A DNA stretch of 47,452 bases from Ureibacillus sinduriensis BLB-1 = JCM 15800 (GTDB taxonomy: Bacteria > Bacillota > Bacilli > Bacillales_A > Planococcaceae). The notes beneath the pieces were generated by a model, which was not told the origin of the DNA, did no database searches, and saw nothing but the letters and a program-made list of their open reading frames with translations. The position numbers were made by a program, and so were the translations under genes. Positions 8,785 through 18,218 of the stretch are shown in pieces (position 1 is the first letter of the stretch; the number at the start of each line of letters is the position of its first letter). The stretch covers positions 1 to 47,452 of the forward strand of contig NZ_JPVO01000035.1 in assembly GCF_000772955.1 (NCBI RefSeq). Reading direction: 5' to 3'.

Positions 8785-8830
8785 AGCCGTTTAATGTTTA
8801 TGCAAGCATATATGGAGGAAATTGAACTGT

Positions 8831-8870
8831 AAACCCCAGCATCCAACAATTGGTGAGATGCTGGGGTTTT
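8831..8870 (+). terminator. Strong rho-independent terminator without an assigned gene
   Basis: Arms AAACCCCAGCATC (8831-8843) and GATGCTGGGGTTT (8857-8869) pair perfectly over 13 bp and are followed by T-rich sequence. Confidence 0.85.
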
Positions 8871-9011
8871 CAATTTGCAAAAAAGTGTAAACATAATTAA
8901 ACTAGGCAACCATGGCTGACCGTCTTGGTTTTTTAGTACTAACAGACTTCCATTTGAAGCTATTGTGCAAATATCCTCGTGAAATTTTTGCACAGTTTGG
9001 TTAGCAAAATA

Positions 9012-9041
9012 TTGAAGCTATTTTCAAATTGTTGTGATAAT
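9012..9041 (+). promoter_or_regulatory. Promoter of the MFS transporter gene
   Basis: TTGAAG (9012-9017), an 18-bp spacer, and GATAAT (9036-9041) with a TGT just before it. Confidence 0.5.
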
Positions 9042-9086
9042 ATATTACGGTATTATTACGCGATGAGTTTTAAGTTGGGGGAAATT

Positions 9087-10265
9087 ATGATAGCAACAAA
9101 TAGTTATGAAAGACGTAGGTTTTGGATATTAATAATCATCGTTTCTATTTCAGGATTTTCGCAGGGGATGTTGTTGCCCCTCATATCGGTCATCTTTGAA
9201 ACGGATGGTGTCTCGTCGACGTTGAATGGTTTAAATGCGACGGGCTTATACATAGGTACTTTATTGATTTCACCGTTTATAGAACAACCGTTAAGAAGGT
9301 TTGGCTATAAACCGATTATCATAGTTGGTGGTGCGATTGTTTTTATCTCGCTATTACTGTTTCCATTTTGGCAAAGTGTCATGTTTTGGTTTATATTACG
9401 ATTGCTTATCGGCATAGGGGATCACTGCCTTCATTTTGCCACCCAAACATGGCTAACAACTTCTGCCCCGGAAGGTAACTTGGGTAAAAGCATGTCCATA
9501 TATGGATTATCTTTTGGAGTGGGGTTTGCTGTAGGGCCATTGATGGTGAACTTAGTCAAGATTTCGGAAACATTGCCGTTTATCGTATCTTCCGTACTGT
9601 GTTTAATTGCTTGGTCATCTGTATTCTTTATCCAAAATGAAAAGCCGGAAGTGTTAAAAGGGGACAGCTCGGAAAACAATACTTTCTCGCGCTATAAACT
9701 ATCCTTTAAATATGCATGGGTAGCATTCTTGCCTCCATTTGTTTATGGTGTATTGGAAACTTCGCTAAATGCACTGTTTCCGGTTTATGCCCTACGCAAA
9801 GATTTTGATGTATCAATGGTTTCGGTTATCCTTGCCGCATTTTCCATAGGTGCGATTCTGACTCAAATACCTATTGGGGTAATCGGTGATAAAATCGGCA
9901 GAAGAAAAGTCATATTAATCGGCATTTTAAGTGGTGCAGTACTATTTGGGATTGGGAGCCAATTAGAGCATTCAGAAATACTGGTCATGTGCACTTTCCT
10001 GGTATCCGGAATGTTTATGGGATCATTGTTCTCCTTGGGGATTACTTATATGGCGGATTTAACACCGAAAGAATTATTGCCGACAGGGAATCTGCTATGC
10101 GGAATATTTTTTAGTCTCGGGAGTTTGACTGGACCGTTCATCGGTGGGCTCTACTTACAATTGGTAGAAACGGTAAGCTTTTTATTGTTTATTTCTGGTA
10201 TGCTATTTATTATTTATTTCATCATTCTCATCTTCGGGAAGAAATTAAAAGAACAATCAAATTGA
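9087..10265 (+). CDS. Major facilitator superfamily transporter
   Basis: A 392-residue polytopic membrane protein with about twelve hydrophobic helices. It carries an MFS signature after helix 8, GVIGDKIGRRKVILIG, and a conserved GLYIGTLLISPFIEQ region early on. MFS proteins of this size usually export drugs or metabolites by proton antiport; the substrate cannot be read from the sequence. I start it at ATG 9087, which has TTGGGGGA about 6 bases upstream; the longer frame back to 8979 would extend upstream of the predicted promoter. It is a single gene with its own promoter and terminator, and the neighbours give no clue to the substrate. Confidence 0.82.
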   Translation: MIATNSYERRRFWILIIIVSISGFSQGMLLPLISVIFETDGVSSTLNGLNATGLYIGTLLISPFIEQPLRRFGYKPIIIVGGAIVFISLLLFPFWQSVMFWFILRLLIGIGDHCLHFATQTWLTTSAPEGNLGKSMSIYGLSFGVGFAVGPLMVNLVKISETLPFIVSSVLCLIAWSSVFFIQNEKPEVLKGDSSENNTFSRYKLSFKYAWVAFLPPFVYGVLETSLNALFPVYALRKDFDVSMVSVILAAFSIGAILTQIPIGVIGDKIGRRKVILIGILSGAVLFGIGSQLEHSEILVMCTFLVSGMFMGSLFSLGITYMADLTPKELLPTGNLLCGIFFSLGSLTGPFIGGLYLQLVETVSFLLFISGMLFIIYFIILIFGKKLKEQSN

Positions 10266-10266
10266 T

Positions 10267-10300
10267 AAAGAGGTAGGGAACAATGTCTCCCTACCTCTTT
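10267..10300 (+). terminator. Terminator of the MFS gene
   Basis: AAAGAGGTAGGGA (10267-10279) pairs perfectly with TCCCTACCTCTTT (10288-10300). Confidence 0.85.
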
Positions 10301-10332
10301 CAATATACAATAAAATTATCAGAATTGTTTAT

Positions 10333-10376
10333 AAATTGTGTGTGTGCCTGGCACTCATACAAAACTCACACAATTT
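10333..10376. repeat. Inverted repeat with a TGCCTGGCA core
   Basis: Arms AAATTGTGTG (10333-10342) and CACACAATTT (10367-10376) enclose GTGTGCCTGGCACTC. The right arm reaches into the stop codon of the nspC gene. It may act as the nspC terminator, although it lacks a clear T-run. The GTGCCTGGCAC core resembles short palindromes I associate with intergenic repeats in Bacillaceae, from memory only. Confidence 0.45.
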
Positions 10377-11517
10377 AGGACAATCTGTTGCGATAGTCTT
10401 CGTAGCCGAATTGACGGATTACTTTTACGCCTTCTTCTTCGTTGTATAGACAGATGCTTGGCAGGTTAACACCGTTGAACATATGTGTTTTTACCATCGT
10501 ATAGTGGGCCATATCTGTAAATACAATTTTGTCTCCGGCTTTAAGGGGTTCATCGAATGAATAATCGCCAATTACGTCCCCAGCTAAACACGTCATACCA
10601 CCTAGGCGATATGTATAAGGCTTGTCATTTGGTGTACTTGCACCGATAATTTGAGGTCGGTAAGGCATTTCCAATACGTCTGGCATATGGCATGTCGCCG
10701 ATGTATCCAGTATTGCAATTTCCATACCATTTTTTACGATATCAAGTACAGTTGTTACAAGGTAACCGGTATTTAAAGCGATTGCTTCACCTGGTTCCAA
10801 TATGACTTTTACATCATACTTATCTTGCATGTAGTTGATTAATGATACAAGTTTTTCTACATCGTAATCTTCACGAGTAATATGATGACCGCCGCCGAAG
10901 TTGATCCATTTCATTTGATGTAGATACTCACCGTATTTTTCTTCAAAGTGAACCAAAATACGTTCAAGTACATCCGAACCTTGTTCGCACATCGCATGGA
11001 AGTGAATCCCTTCTACGCCATCAAGCTCGTCGGGACGGAATGAGTCAACGGGAATTCCCAAACGAGAGTTGATGTAGCATGGGTCATATAAAGGTGTTTC
11101 CACTTCTGAGTAACCAGGATTTACACGTAACCCAATGGATACATGTTTCCCTTCGACACTTTGTACTTTTTCTTTGTACTTGTGCAATTGGTCAAAAGAG
11201 TTGAAGACAATATGATCCACATATTTCAAATACTCATCAATTTCATGCTCGGCATATGCCGGAGCATAAGCGTGAACTTCTTTACCGAATTCCTCGTAGC
11301 CAAGACGGGCTTCAAACAAGGAACTTGAAGTAATCCCTTTTAAATAGTTGCGTGCCATAGGGAAGGTCGAAAACATCGAGAATCCTTTAAGTGCAAGCAA
11401 AATATCACAGCCTGTCCGATCTTGCACAGACTTTAAAATTTCAAAATTGCGTAATAGCAAACGCTCGTCCACTACGAAACTAGGAGACGGCGCTGCTTTC
11501 CAATCGATAGCTTTCAT
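10375..11517 (-). CDS. nspC: Carboxynorspermidine/carboxyspermidine decarboxylase
   Basis: A pyridoxal-phosphate enzyme of the alanine-racemase-fold group that removes CO2 from carboxynorspermidine or carboxyspermidine to give norspermidine or spermidine. The PLP lysine is K44 in LLALKGFSMF. Other family marks are INFGGGHHITREDYD in the barrel and the phosphate-binding LEPGEAIALNTGYL segment. A DTSATCHMPDVLEMPYRP stretch is typical of NspC. The length of 380 is normal. Its ATG immediately follows the stop of the synthase gene with no spacer, so the two are translationally coupled. The pair forms the alternative polyamine route that uses aspartate semialdehyde in place of decarboxylated S-adenosylmethionine. 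Whether the product is spermidine or norspermidine cannot be told from sequence. Confidence 0.9.
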   Translation of the reverse strand: MKAIDWKAAPSPSFVVDERLLLRNFEILKSVQDRTGCDILLALKGFSMFSTFPMARNYLKGITSSSLFEARLGYEEFGKEVHAYAPAYAEHEIDEYLKYVDHIVFNSFDQLHKYKEKVQSVEGKHVSIGLRVNPGYSEVETPLYDPCYINSRLGIPVDSFRPDELDGVEGIHFHAMCEQGSDVLERILVHFEEKYGEYLHQMKWINFGGGHHITREDYDVEKLVSLINYMQDKYDVKVILEPGEAIALNTGYLVTTVLDIVKNGMEIAILDTSATCHMPDVLEMPYRPQIIGASTPNDKPYTYRLGGMTCLAGDVIGDYSFDEPLKAGDKIVFTDMAHYTMVKTHMFNGVNLPSICLYNEEEGVKVIRQFGYEDYRNRLS

Positions 11518-12744
11518 TTACTTTGCCTCTTTTTCGTCAAAGTTTAGATCGATCAGTTCAGGATTAAAGCTTTCTTGCCATGGAAGACCCCATTTATTTA
11601 AAGCATCCATGAATGGATCTGGATCAAACTCTTCTACATTATATACACCTGGTTTTTGCCAAGTGCCATTCATGACAAGCATTGCACCGATCATGGCCGG
11701 AACGCCGGTTGTGTATGAAATTGCTTGAGATCCGACTTCGCGGTAGCATTCTTCATGGTCGCAAACGTTATAAACGTAGTAAGTTTTCTCTTCACCATCT
11801 TTAATTCCTCGAGCGATGATCCCGATGTTTGTTTTACCTTTTGTACGTGGCCCAAGTGAAGCCGGATCAGGTAAAACAGCTTTCAAGAACTGTAGTGGCT
11901 GAATCATTTGTCCCTCGTATTCAATCGGTTCAATAGATGTCATGCCCACATTTTCCAAAACATTTAAGTGAGTGATATATTTCTGAGAGAATGTCATCCA
12001 GAAACGAATTTGCTTAATTCCTGTAATGTTTTTCGCCAAAGATTCCAATTCTTCATGATAAAGAAGATACATATCTTTAGGACCGATCTCAGGGAAGTTA
12101 TAAACTTCTTTATGCTCTAGAGGTGCTGTCTCTACCCATTCGCCTTCTTTCCAGTAACGTCCGTTTGCTGTAATCTCGCGGATGTTGATTTCTGGATTGA
12201 AGTTTGTAGCGAAAGGATAACCGTGATCGCCGGCATTTGCATCCAAAATATCGATATAGTGAATTTCATCGAAGTAATGTTTTAATGCATATGCCGAGAA
12301 TACGCCTGTTACACCTGGGTCAAAGCCGCTACCTAAAAGAGCTGTCAGGCCAGCTTTTTCGAACTTTTCTTTGTAAGCCCATTGCCATTTATATTCAAAC
12401 TTAGCTGTTTCAGGTGGCTCGTAGTTAGCTGTATCAACGTAATGCACACCTGTAGCTAAACATGCATCCATAATTGTTAAGTCTTGATATGGTAAAGCTA
12501 CATTAATTACCACATCTGGTTTAAATCCATTGATTAATTCTATTAGCTCGTCAGTATTATCCGCATCAACTTGCGCAGTATGGATAATCGTTTTTCCACC
12601 GTCTAATTTTTCTTTTAAAGCATCACACTTAGATTTTGTTCGGCTCGCGATCATAATCTCTTCGAATACTTCCGAATTTTGTACACATTTGTGCACCACA
12701 ACGCTAGCAACACCGCCAGCACCAATAATCAATGCTTTACCCAA
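11518..12744 (-). CDS. Carboxynorspermidine/carboxyspermidine dehydrogenase (saccharopine dehydrogenase family)
   Basis: An NAD(P)H-dependent enzyme that condenses a diamine (diaminopropane or putrescine) with aspartate beta-semialdehyde and reduces the imine to the carboxylated polyamine. The N-terminus has a Rossmann glycine motif, LIIGAGGVASVVVHK. The C-terminal half includes the LGSGFDPGVTGVFSAYA and YTTGVPAMIGAMLVM segments typical of this branch. The length of 408 fits. The start is TTG 12744 with GGGGG about 10 bases upstream. It is the first gene of a two-gene leftward operon with nspC. Its partner supports this role over a lysine-pathway saccharopine dehydrogenase. Confidence 0.88.
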   Translation of the reverse strand: MGKALIIGAGGVASVVVHKCVQNSEVFEEIMIASRTKSKCDALKEKLDGGKTIIHTAQVDADNTDELIELINGFKPDVVINVALPYQDLTIMDACLATGVHYVDTANYEPPETAKFEYKWQWAYKEKFEKAGLTALLGSGFDPGVTGVFSAYALKHYFDEIHYIDILDANAGDHGYPFATNFNPEINIREITANGRYWKEGEWVETAPLEHKEVYNFPEIGPKDMYLLYHEELESLAKNITGIKQIRFWMTFSQKYITHLNVLENVGMTSIEPIEYEGQMIQPLQFLKAVLPDPASLGPRTKGKTNIGIIARGIKDGEEKTYYVYNVCDHEECYREVGSQAISYTTGVPAMIGAMLVMNGTWQKPGVYNVEEFDPDPFMDALNKWGLPWQESFNPELIDLNFDEKEAK

Positions 12745-12986
12745 TTCTTTATAACCCCCAAATATTTAATTTATTAAAACAAAACGATTATACACAATAA
12801 TGGTTAGGGTATCAATTAAAAATCGTTGTTGTTTTGTTGATTTAAATAAAAGGAAATAGAATACTAGGAAAACATGGAGATAAATGGAGGAATTTGTTTG
12901 TTAAAAATGCACTCTTCCAACTGATTTTTATTTTATTTTCACCTTTACGAATAATTAAAAATGCTGCAGCGTAATTATTAGTGAAA

Positions 12987-13000
12987 TGACAACGCTTCCA
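12987..13000 (+). promoter_or_regulatory. cre-like site (CcpA) upstream of glpF
   Basis: TGACAACGCTTCCA matches the cre consensus TGWNANCGNTNWCA except at one position. Catabolite repression of glpFK through CcpA is known in B. subtilis, so the location makes sense. Confidence 0.5.
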
Positions 13001-13023
13001 CCTTCATAAATTTTTAAGTACAT

Positions 13024-13079
13024 AAAAAGAAACATTTATTGCCCTCATAAATCTTGATAATAAGTCAGTGTTTCTTTTT
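13024..13079 (+). terminator. Leader terminator/antiterminator hairpin of glpFK
   Basis: Perfect 11-bp arms AAAAAGAAACA (13024-13034) and TGTTTCTTTTT (13069-13079), with an inner TTTAT/ATAAA stem, lie just before the glpF ribosome binding site. In B. subtilis glpFK is controlled by GlpP antitermination at such a leader hairpin; the same control here is inferred. Confidence 0.6.
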
Positions 13080-13107
13080 TAAATTTAAAACTAAAGGAGA
13101 TGTTGGT

Positions 13108-13908
13108 ATGTCGCCGTTTTGGGGAGAAGTGTTAGGTACAATGATTTTGATATTGTTTGGTGCCGGGGTTTGTGCAGGAGCGAATTTAACGAAGTCATAT
13201 GCTAAAGATGCTGGTTGGGTTGTAATTACTCTTGCCTGGGGGCTGGGAGTTACTTTAGGAGTTTTCGCGGTCGGCAACATTAGTGGTGCGCATTTAAATC
13301 CGGCTGTAACGGTTGGATTGGCGTGGACTGGGGATTTTGCTTGGAGTGATGTTCCTTTATATATCCTTGGCCAATTAATAGGGGCATTTATCGGGGCATG
13401 CATTATCTTCCTTCAATATTTACCTCATTGGAGAGCAACAAGCGATCCGGGTGCAAAATTGGGAGTTTTCTCGACAGGGCCAGCAATTCCGCATACGTTT
13501 TCTAATCTATTAAGTGAGTTTATCGGAACATTTGTATTATTGCTAGGACTGCAATTTATCGGAGCAGGTGAATTTACAGAAGGTTTGAATCCAATTGCGG
13601 TAGGGCTGTTAATCGTGGCGATCGGTATGGCGTTCGGTGGTACTACTGGATATGCAATCAACCCTGCCCGTGATTTAGGCCCTCGAATTGCCCATGCGGT
13701 CCTTCCGATTGCAGGGAAAGGTTCGTCCAATTGGAAATACTCATGGATACCGGTTGTCGGGCCTCTGCTTGGCGGTTCTCTAGGTGCTTTATTCCATAAG
13801 GCGGCATTTAATAATTCCTTGACAACGGAGTTCTGGATTGTCTTGGTGATTTCGGTTCTCGTGTTTGCCATTGCTTACTTTGTCAGTCCGAAAAGATTTG
13901 CAAGCTAG
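13108..13908 (+). CDS. glpF: Glycerol uptake facilitator
   Basis: A membrane channel of the aquaglyceroporin family that lets glycerol diffuse into the cell, where GlpK traps it. Both pore motifs are intact: NPA at N64 (GAHLNPAV) and NPA at N185 (INPARDLGPR). The aspartate after the second motif is the mark of glycerol-conducting members over water-only channels. It has six hydrophobic helices and 266 residues, the usual size. ATG 13108 has AAAGGAGA 7 bases upstream; the longer frame would start inside the leader hairpin. It forms an operon with glpK, 64 bases downstream. Confidence 0.96.
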   Translation: MSPFWGEVLGTMILILFGAGVCAGANLTKSYAKDAGWVVITLAWGLGVTLGVFAVGNISGAHLNPAVTVGLAWTGDFAWSDVPLYILGQLIGAFIGACIIFLQYLPHWRATSDPGAKLGVFSTGPAIPHTFSNLLSEFIGTFVLLLGLQFIGAGEFTEGLNPIAVGLLIVAIGMAFGGTTGYAINPARDLGPRIAHAVLPIAGKGSSNWKYSWIPVVGPLLGGSLGALFHKAAFNNSLTTEFWIVLVISVLVFAIAYFVSPKRFAS

Positions 13909-13933
13909 ATAGTTTGGTAGAGAAATAAAATGA

Positions 13934-15463
<1,530 letters not shown>

Positions 15464-15531
15464 CTTGGCGGTTACTCATTTGTTCAAAAAACTTTGTGCG
15501 ATATATACAACTTAAGTAAATAATAATTAGG

Positions 15532-15564
15532 AGGAGGCTTTTAAGCTTGCCTCCTTTTTATTTT
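15532..15564 (+). terminator. Terminator of glpFK
   Basis: AGGAGGC (15532-15538) pairs with GCCTCCT (15549-15555), followed by a T-rich run. Confidence 0.85.
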
Positions 15565-15580
15565 TCCGTTATTTGAAATT

Positions 15581-15614
15581 TGTTCTATTAATTATAGAAC
15601 AGTTTTGTTATAAT
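15581..15614 (+). promoter_or_regulatory. Extended -10 promoter with palindromic operator for the GntR operon
   Basis: TGTTCTAT (15581-15588) and ATAGAACA (15594-15601) are perfect inverted arms separated by 5 bases. They lie over the -35 region of an extended -10 promoter, TGT followed by TATAAT at 15609-15614. The site is a good candidate for autorepression by the GntR-family protein encoded just downstream. Confidence 0.65.
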
Positions 15615-15642
15615 AAACATATAACAGATTGGAGGGGATTAA

Positions 15643-16020
15643 GTGATTATTCGAATTGAAGCTGAAGCGGATGTTCCAATCTATACACAATTAACAAACC
15701 AAATAATTGTAGGAATTGCACGAGGGGAAATTATTCCGGGAGATTCCCTGCCTTCCGTTAGAGCGTTTGCCGCAGATCTTGGAGTAAACATGCATACAGT
15801 CAACAAAAGCTATCATGAACTGGAAAAAAGGGGGATCATCAAAATTGTCCCGAAATCAGGTGCCATTATTTCACCGATGGAACAGATAACCAGTGAAAAA
15901 CAACAGCAAATATTATCTGAACTAAAACCAGTTTTGGCCGAAGCTTTAGTGTTGGGAGTAAGTAAAAAAGAAGTGCAGCAACTTGTCGGCACTATATTAG
16001 AAGAAATGAAAGAAAGGTAA
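15643..16020 (+). CDS. GntR family transcriptional regulator, YtrA subfamily
   Basis: A 125-residue regulator with a winged helix at residues about 10-75, including PGDSLPSVRAFAADLGVN and the recognition stretch TVNKSYHELEKRGII. Only a short helical tail follows, as in the YtrA subfamily, which lacks a ligand-binding domain and often controls adjacent membrane-protein or ABC-transporter operons. Start GTG 15643 has GGAGGGG about 7 bases upstream. It is the first gene of three and probably represses its own operon through the palindrome at 15581-15601. Confidence 0.9.
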   Translation: MIIRIEAEADVPIYTQLTNQIIVGIARGEIIPGDSLPSVRAFAADLGVNMHTVNKSYHELEKRGIIKIVPKSGAIISPMEQITSEKQQQILSELKPVLAEALVLGVSKKEVQQLVGTILEEMKER

Positions 16021-16033
16021 AGGAGGAATTGGC

Positions 16034-17125
16034 GTGTCATTTATCATCTTTTTCATCGTTACATTATTTATCGCAGTGATTCAAACGATTATCCCGTACT
16101 TAGTTAATCGGACGATTGTGTTCGGTGTATCGATACCGGAACAGTACATTGATAGCAAAACACTCAAGAAATATAAAAAACACTATTCAATAAGCGTGGC
16201 ATTTTTCTCCGTGATGATCTTAGGATCCTACGTATTATGGGTTTTAAGAAATGATCGGTTGGATAACCAAGTTGCACTAACGGGTGTGATTATTGAATTT
16301 GCGCTGATATTGATCAGTTTATCCTTTTATTTGTATTATCACGGGAAAACGAAACAGTTAAAACAGCAAAATAAGTGGGTTGAGAATTTAAAGCAAATGA
16401 AAGTAACCGATTTATCGGTCCGTGGACAAGATGAAATGTTGCCTTGGTATATTTATCTGTTGCCGATTATCTCAACCGCTGGATTGATGGCTTACACATT
16501 AATGAACTATGACATGTTGCCAGACCAGATTCCGACTCACTGGGGACCGGGTGGGGAAGCGGATGCATTCACAAAGAAGACGCCGATTTCGGCAATGCAG
16601 CTGACACTCGTTTTATTGTTGATGCAATCCATGTTTTTGGGCATCCATGTGGCGACAAAAAAATCGGGGATCAAGCTCAGTGCAACTTCACTACAAGCTT
16701 CCCGAAACAGGCAATTACTCTTAAGGAAGTATTCAAGTTGGTTGCTATACATTGTCGTACTGGCCGTCACGATGTTGATGAGTTACTTCCAGTTGATGAC
16801 CATTCATCCGGAAATCGGGGAAGGGTCCGCCAAAATGTTGATTCCGTTCGGTTTCCTCGTATTGGTTTTGGTGGGGACTCTAGTTTTTGCTATAAAAGTT
16901 GGCCGTTCGGATAAAGAGCTGGAAATGCCAATTGAAGCAAAAATTATGGACCATGACGAAGATCGATACTGGCGGGGCGGAATTTTCTATTTCAACAAAA
17001 ATGATCCTTCCATCTTCGTTGAAAAACGGTTTGGTGTAGGTTGGACCATCAACTTTGCCAATCCGCTCGGATATTTTGTTATCTTTCTGCCATTAATTAT
17101 TATTTTTCTAATCGCCTTTTTATAG
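16034..17125 (+). CDS. DUF1648 / DUF5808 membrane protein
   Basis: A 363-residue membrane protein with about nine hydrophobic helices. The central region carries the DUF1648 segment (LPDQIPTHWGPGGEADAF near residue 163), which also occurs in SdpI-type immunity proteins. The C-terminus has the DUF5808 stretch WRGGIFYFNKNDPSIFVEKR. The biochemical role is unknown; the link to SdpI suggests envelope or toxin-immunity work, but many members have no tested function. Start GTG 16034 has AAAGGAGGA about 6 bases upstream, and the gene is 13 bases after the regulator. Confidence 0.82.
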   Translation: MSFIIFFIVTLFIAVIQTIIPYLVNRTIVFGVSIPEQYIDSKTLKKYKKHYSISVAFFSVMILGSYVLWVLRNDRLDNQVALTGVIIEFALILISLSFYLYYHGKTKQLKQQNKWVENLKQMKVTDLSVRGQDEMLPWYIYLLPIISTAGLMAYTLMNYDMLPDQIPTHWGPGGEADAFTKKTPISAMQLTLVLLLMQSMFLGIHVATKKSGIKLSATSLQASRNRQLLLRKYSSWLLYIVVLAVTMLMSYFQLMTIHPEIGEGSAKMLIPFGFLVLVLVGTLVFAIKVGRSDKELEMPIEAKIMDHDEDRYWRGGIFYFNKNDPSIFVEKRFGVGWTINFANPLGYFVIFLPLIIIFLIAFL

Positions 17126-17152
17126 TGATTAACTTAAGATGGGGTGTAAGTA

Positions 17153-17944
17153 ATGAAAAAGATCGACTTGAAGATTTCACTGTTTTTGGCAGTCATCTGT
17201 TTGATTGGTGGTTTTTTTGTCTTGCCATACCAAATAGCAACCTTGCAAGACACATTTCCACAGGAAAACGACAGTTTAATAGAGGCATTGCCTGTACCCT
17301 ATTCCTTGATGTTGGTAATCAATTCAATTCAAATACTAATGATAGCATTTTTCCTATCCTTTATAGGGATTAAACTAGCTAGAAAAACCGGGTTCTCGTT
17401 ATCTATCCTGGATGCTTTCTTTCAAAAGGAGAAAATTAAGCTAGAGACTCGAAAGGTTATCGTATCAATAGTCTTTGGATTCATCACCGCGTTTGTCCTG
17501 GTTGGAATGGACCGATTTTACTTTCAGAACAAAATAGAAATTCTCGGTGAGCTTCAATCAGGATTTTCTCTAATGGGTTTGCTGGCCGGGATTTTCTATG
17601 GCGGAGTGTTTGAGGAAATCATGCTGAGACTGTTTTTTATGAGCTTGCTCGTATGGATATTGATGAAACTCTTCAAACGAGATGAGAAAAAATTGCCGAA
17701 TTATTATTATTGGATCTCGATTCTGATTGCGTCCATTGTATTTGCAGCGGGCCATTTGCCTGCTACAAATATGTTATTTGGTGAATTATCATTCGTTTTG
17801 ATTGTGCGCTGTTTTGTACTGAATGGCATCGGAGGGATCTTCTTTGGATACCTTTACTGGAAAAAGGGTTTCGAGTATGCGGTCATTGCACATATGTTCA
17901 CTCATATTTCTCTGCAATTATTGTTCAATCCGCTTTTTCACTAA
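17153..17944 (+). CDS. CPBP family intramembrane metalloprotease
   Basis: A 263-residue membrane protein of the CAAX protease / bacteriocin-processing (CPBP, Abi) family. The family's metal-site motifs are present: EEIMLR near residue 160, FAAGH near residue 199 and HMFTH near residue 247. About seven to eight hydrophobic helices are visible. In Gram-positives such proteins often confer self-immunity to bacteriocins or process peptides. Start ATG 17153 has only a modest site (GGGGTG). It is the third gene of the GntR operon, which ends at the hairpin at 17951-17983. Confidence 0.88.
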   Translation: MKKIDLKISLFLAVICLIGGFFVLPYQIATLQDTFPQENDSLIEALPVPYSLMLVINSIQILMIAFFLSFIGIKLARKTGFSLSILDAFFQKEKIKLETRKVIVSIVFGFITAFVLVGMDRFYFQNKIEILGELQSGFSLMGLLAGIFYGGVFEEIMLRLFFMSLLVWILMKLFKRDEKKLPNYYYWISILIASIVFAAGHLPATNMLFGELSFVLIVRCFVLNGIGGIFFGYLYWKKGFEYAVIAHMFTHISLQLLFNPLFH

Positions 17945-17950
17945 CAAAAA

Positions 17951-17983
17951 GAAACCGTCCCAATTTGTTGAAGGGACGGTTTC
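17951..17983. terminator. Terminator of the GntR-DUF1648-CPBP operon
   Basis: GAAACCGTCCC (17951-17961) pairs with GGGACGGTTTC (17973-17983). A similar hairpin recurs at 18183-18213. There is little of a T-run on the plus strand. Confidence 0.65.
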
Positions 17984-18193
17984 AGACTGTTGACAAACGC
18001 TTCTATCCTGCGTTGGTTGTCTCGTTCGTCCCCTCATGAACGTAATGTTCTATTCATCTCTTCACTCGACTGCCCGCCTTGTCTGCGAAACGTTTTCAAG
18101 ACAGTCTGAATAACTCATTATTTGTAAGGAATTAACCTAAAAAAATGTAGACAAAGTCGAATATCGACTTTGTCTACACTCTGAAACCGTCCC
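17973..18193. repeat. Nested inverted-repeat element (MITE-like)
   Basis: The outer arms GGGACGGTTTCAGA (17973-17986) and TCTGAAACCGTCCC (18180-18193) are a perfect 14-bp inverted repeat 193 bases apart. Inside lie a second inverted repeat, TCAGACTGT (17982) with ACAGTCTGA (18101-18109), and a perfect 15-bp-arm hairpin with a 3-base loop (18146-18178, beginning TGTAGACAAAGTCGA). No reading frame of note is present. The structure could be a small non-autonomous repeat or a processed intergenic RNA. Confidence 0.6.
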
Positions 18194-18213
18194 ATTTTTT
18201 GATGGGATGGTTC
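18183..18213 (-). terminator. Terminator of the RlmD gene
   Basis: GAAACCGTCCCAT (18183-18195) pairs with ATGGGATGGTTC (18202-18213), allowing G-U. It lies just after the stop of the leftward methyltransferase gene and nearly duplicates the hairpin at 17951-17983. Confidence 0.65.
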
Positions 18214-18218
18214 ATTTT

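Larger units (their letters stand above)
8541..9011. other. Intergenic stretch with a possible tiny transcription unit
   Basis: No conventional gene. It contains a possible 19-codon reading frame (8725-8784), a CGGCT/AGCCG stem at about 8770-8788 and a strong terminator at 8831-8870, so a short rightward transcript may start near 8690. The TTTACA at about 8662 could be a weak -35 box. The long leftward frame at 8649-8993 has no ribosome binding site and crosses the terminator hairpin. Confidence 0.4.
12745..13107. promoter_or_regulatory. Divergent control region between the polyamine genes and glpF
   Basis: A gene-free stretch of 363 bases. It holds a cre-like site at 12987-13000, a leader hairpin at 13024-13079 and AT-rich promoter-like sequence. 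A very short hydrophobic frame starting with a TTG at about 12896, just after GGAGGAAT, is possible, but its spacing is poor and I do not call it. Confidence 0.5.

Noticed and set aside
8649..8993. 114-codon leftward frame
   Set aside because: It crosses the strong terminator hairpin, lacks a ribosome binding site and resembles no protein.
11518..12744. Lysine-pathway saccharopine dehydrogenase
   Set aside because: The adjacent nspC and the Bacillales setting favour the polyamine enzyme of the same family.
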